From: Cyclobacteriaceae bacterium
GTDB taxonomy: Bacteria; Bacteroidota; Bacteroidia; Cytophagales; Cyclobacteriaceae
DNA length: 6,380 nucleotides
Assembly: GCA_025358195.1 (NCBI GenBank)
Contig: JANYKP010000259.1
Location: forward strand, 1-6,380
Direction: 5' to 3'
Part shown: positions 6,154 to 6,380 of the stretch, one piece after another
Numbering within the stretch: the first letter of the stretch is position 1
Layout: every line of letters starts with the position of its first letter
Position numbers and translations under genes: made by a program
Notes under the pieces: model-generated
The model's database searches: none
The model's input: only the letters and a program-made list of their open reading frames with translations
Told to the model about the DNA's origin: nothing

Positions 6154-6227
6154 TGGGCCCTGTTGGTATCGAACCAACGACCCGCAGATTATGAGTCTGC
6201 TGCTCTAACCATCTGAGCTAAGGGCCC
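6154..6227 (-). tRNA. tRNA with anticodon CAU (probably Ile2; Met possible)
   Basis: A full 74-base cloverleaf reads on the - strand: acceptor GGGCCCT pairing with AGGGCCC, D stem GCTC/GAGC, anticodon stem GCAGA/TCTGC with loop CTCATAA, a 5-base variable region, T stem GTTGG/CCAAC with loop TTCGATA, and discriminator A. The anticodon CAT is at 6191-6193. CAU is shared by initiator Met, elongator Met and Ile2, in which TilS converts C34 to lysidine so that it reads AUA. The acceptor stem pairs C4-G69 and C5-G68 are those described as TilS recognition points in E. coli Ile2, and the GG-CCC-TTAGCTCAG start resembles E. coli ileX. The fully paired G1-C72 end excludes the initiator. CCA is not encoded (CAT follows the discriminator). 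Confidence 0.93.
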
Positions 6228-6240
6228 AAAAAAAACGCTG

Positions 6241-6248
6241 CAATACTA
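6241..6248 (-). promoter_or_regulatory. Possible -7 box for the tRNA gene
   Basis: The - strand reads TAGTATTG, matching five of six fixed positions of TAnnTTTG, and ends 13 bp before the mature tRNA 5' end. A run of eight T lies directly between it and the tRNA. A T-rich patch about 21 bp upstream could serve as the -33 region. This is weak evidence, supported mainly by position. Confidence 0.27.
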
Positions 6249-6339
6249 CGGAATTTCTCTCCGGCGAGTAAAATTAAATTTCTTTGGTTTCTTCCGTTAG
6301 GAAAAATATGCTAAAATTGGAGGCCTAAATGTAAAAACC

Positions 6340-6380
6340 GTGAAAAGCCTGTTAAAAGGTTTAAGCATCATGGTATTTCC
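6340..6380 (+). CDS. Possible start of a secreted or membrane protein, cut by window edge
   Basis: From GTG 6340 the frame reads MKSLLKGLSIMVF and stays open to the right edge. Two lysines followed by a hydrophobic run look like the beginning of a signal peptide or membrane anchor. An in-frame ATG at 6370 is an alternative start. Upstream, TAAAATTG (6312-6319) matches five of six fixed bases of the TAnnTTTG box, 20 bp before the GTG. Only 13 codons are visible, so no function can be given. The opposite strand is also open from the right edge to a TAA at 6297-6299, so a leftward gene tail is a competing reading. Confidence 0.35.
   Translation, partial: MKSLLKGLSIMVF

Noticed and set aside
5371..6339. 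Defence or toxin-antitoxin island
   Set aside because: The only candidate is the HEPN-like DUF5618 protein, which lacks the RNase motif and a partner gene. No integrase or phage gene is seen by the tRNA.

Overview
The window looks like chromosomal DNA from a member of the Bacteroidota, most likely the Cytophagales/Cytophagia side. Four things point that way: two proteins end in type IX secretion (T9SS) type A sorting domains; one gene matches the DUF5618 family, which I know mainly from this phylum; exact TAnnTTTG boxes, the phylum's -7 promoter element, sit just before two genes; and no Shine-Dalgarno sequence precedes most starts. The genus cannot be fixed from the sequence alone.

Left part, + strand (1-4226). 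The 3' end of a secreted T9SS cargo gene enters from the left. After a short gap carrying a TATCTTTG box comes a tight run of three genes. These are a D-alanine--D-alanine ligase (ddl), a membrane-anchored protein with three PASTA domains, and a 641-residue secreted protein with a T9SS sorting domain. The spacings are 1 bp and a 4-bp overlap, so co-transcription and translational coupling are likely. The first two genes fit peptidoglycan precursor synthesis and peptidoglycan/muropeptide recognition. The third is an uncharacterised surface or secreted protein.

Middle and right, mostly - strand (4207-6227). A PDZ-less site-2-protease-type metalloprotease (M50) faces the operon and overlaps its last 20 bp tail to tail. 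The overlap lies within a hairpin that is followed, on the - strand, by a T run. This could terminate the protease gene inside coding DNA. A second, perfect 12-bp hairpin lies 70 bp further on, inside the secreted-protein gene. Next come a roughly 130-bp intergenic stretch, a nested imperfect inverted repeat (5519-5589), a DUF5618 gene with an almost leaderless promoter arrangement, and a tRNA with anticodon CAU that looks more like tRNA-Ile2 than elongator tRNA-Met. A probable + strand gene starts at 6340 and runs off the right edge.

I see no CRISPR array, insertion sequence, phage module or recognisable defence system. The parts most worth a second look are the ddl-PASTA-T9SS cargo linkage, the two hairpins at the convergent gene ends, the DdlA-like character of the ligase, and the folded repeat next to the DUF5618 gene.
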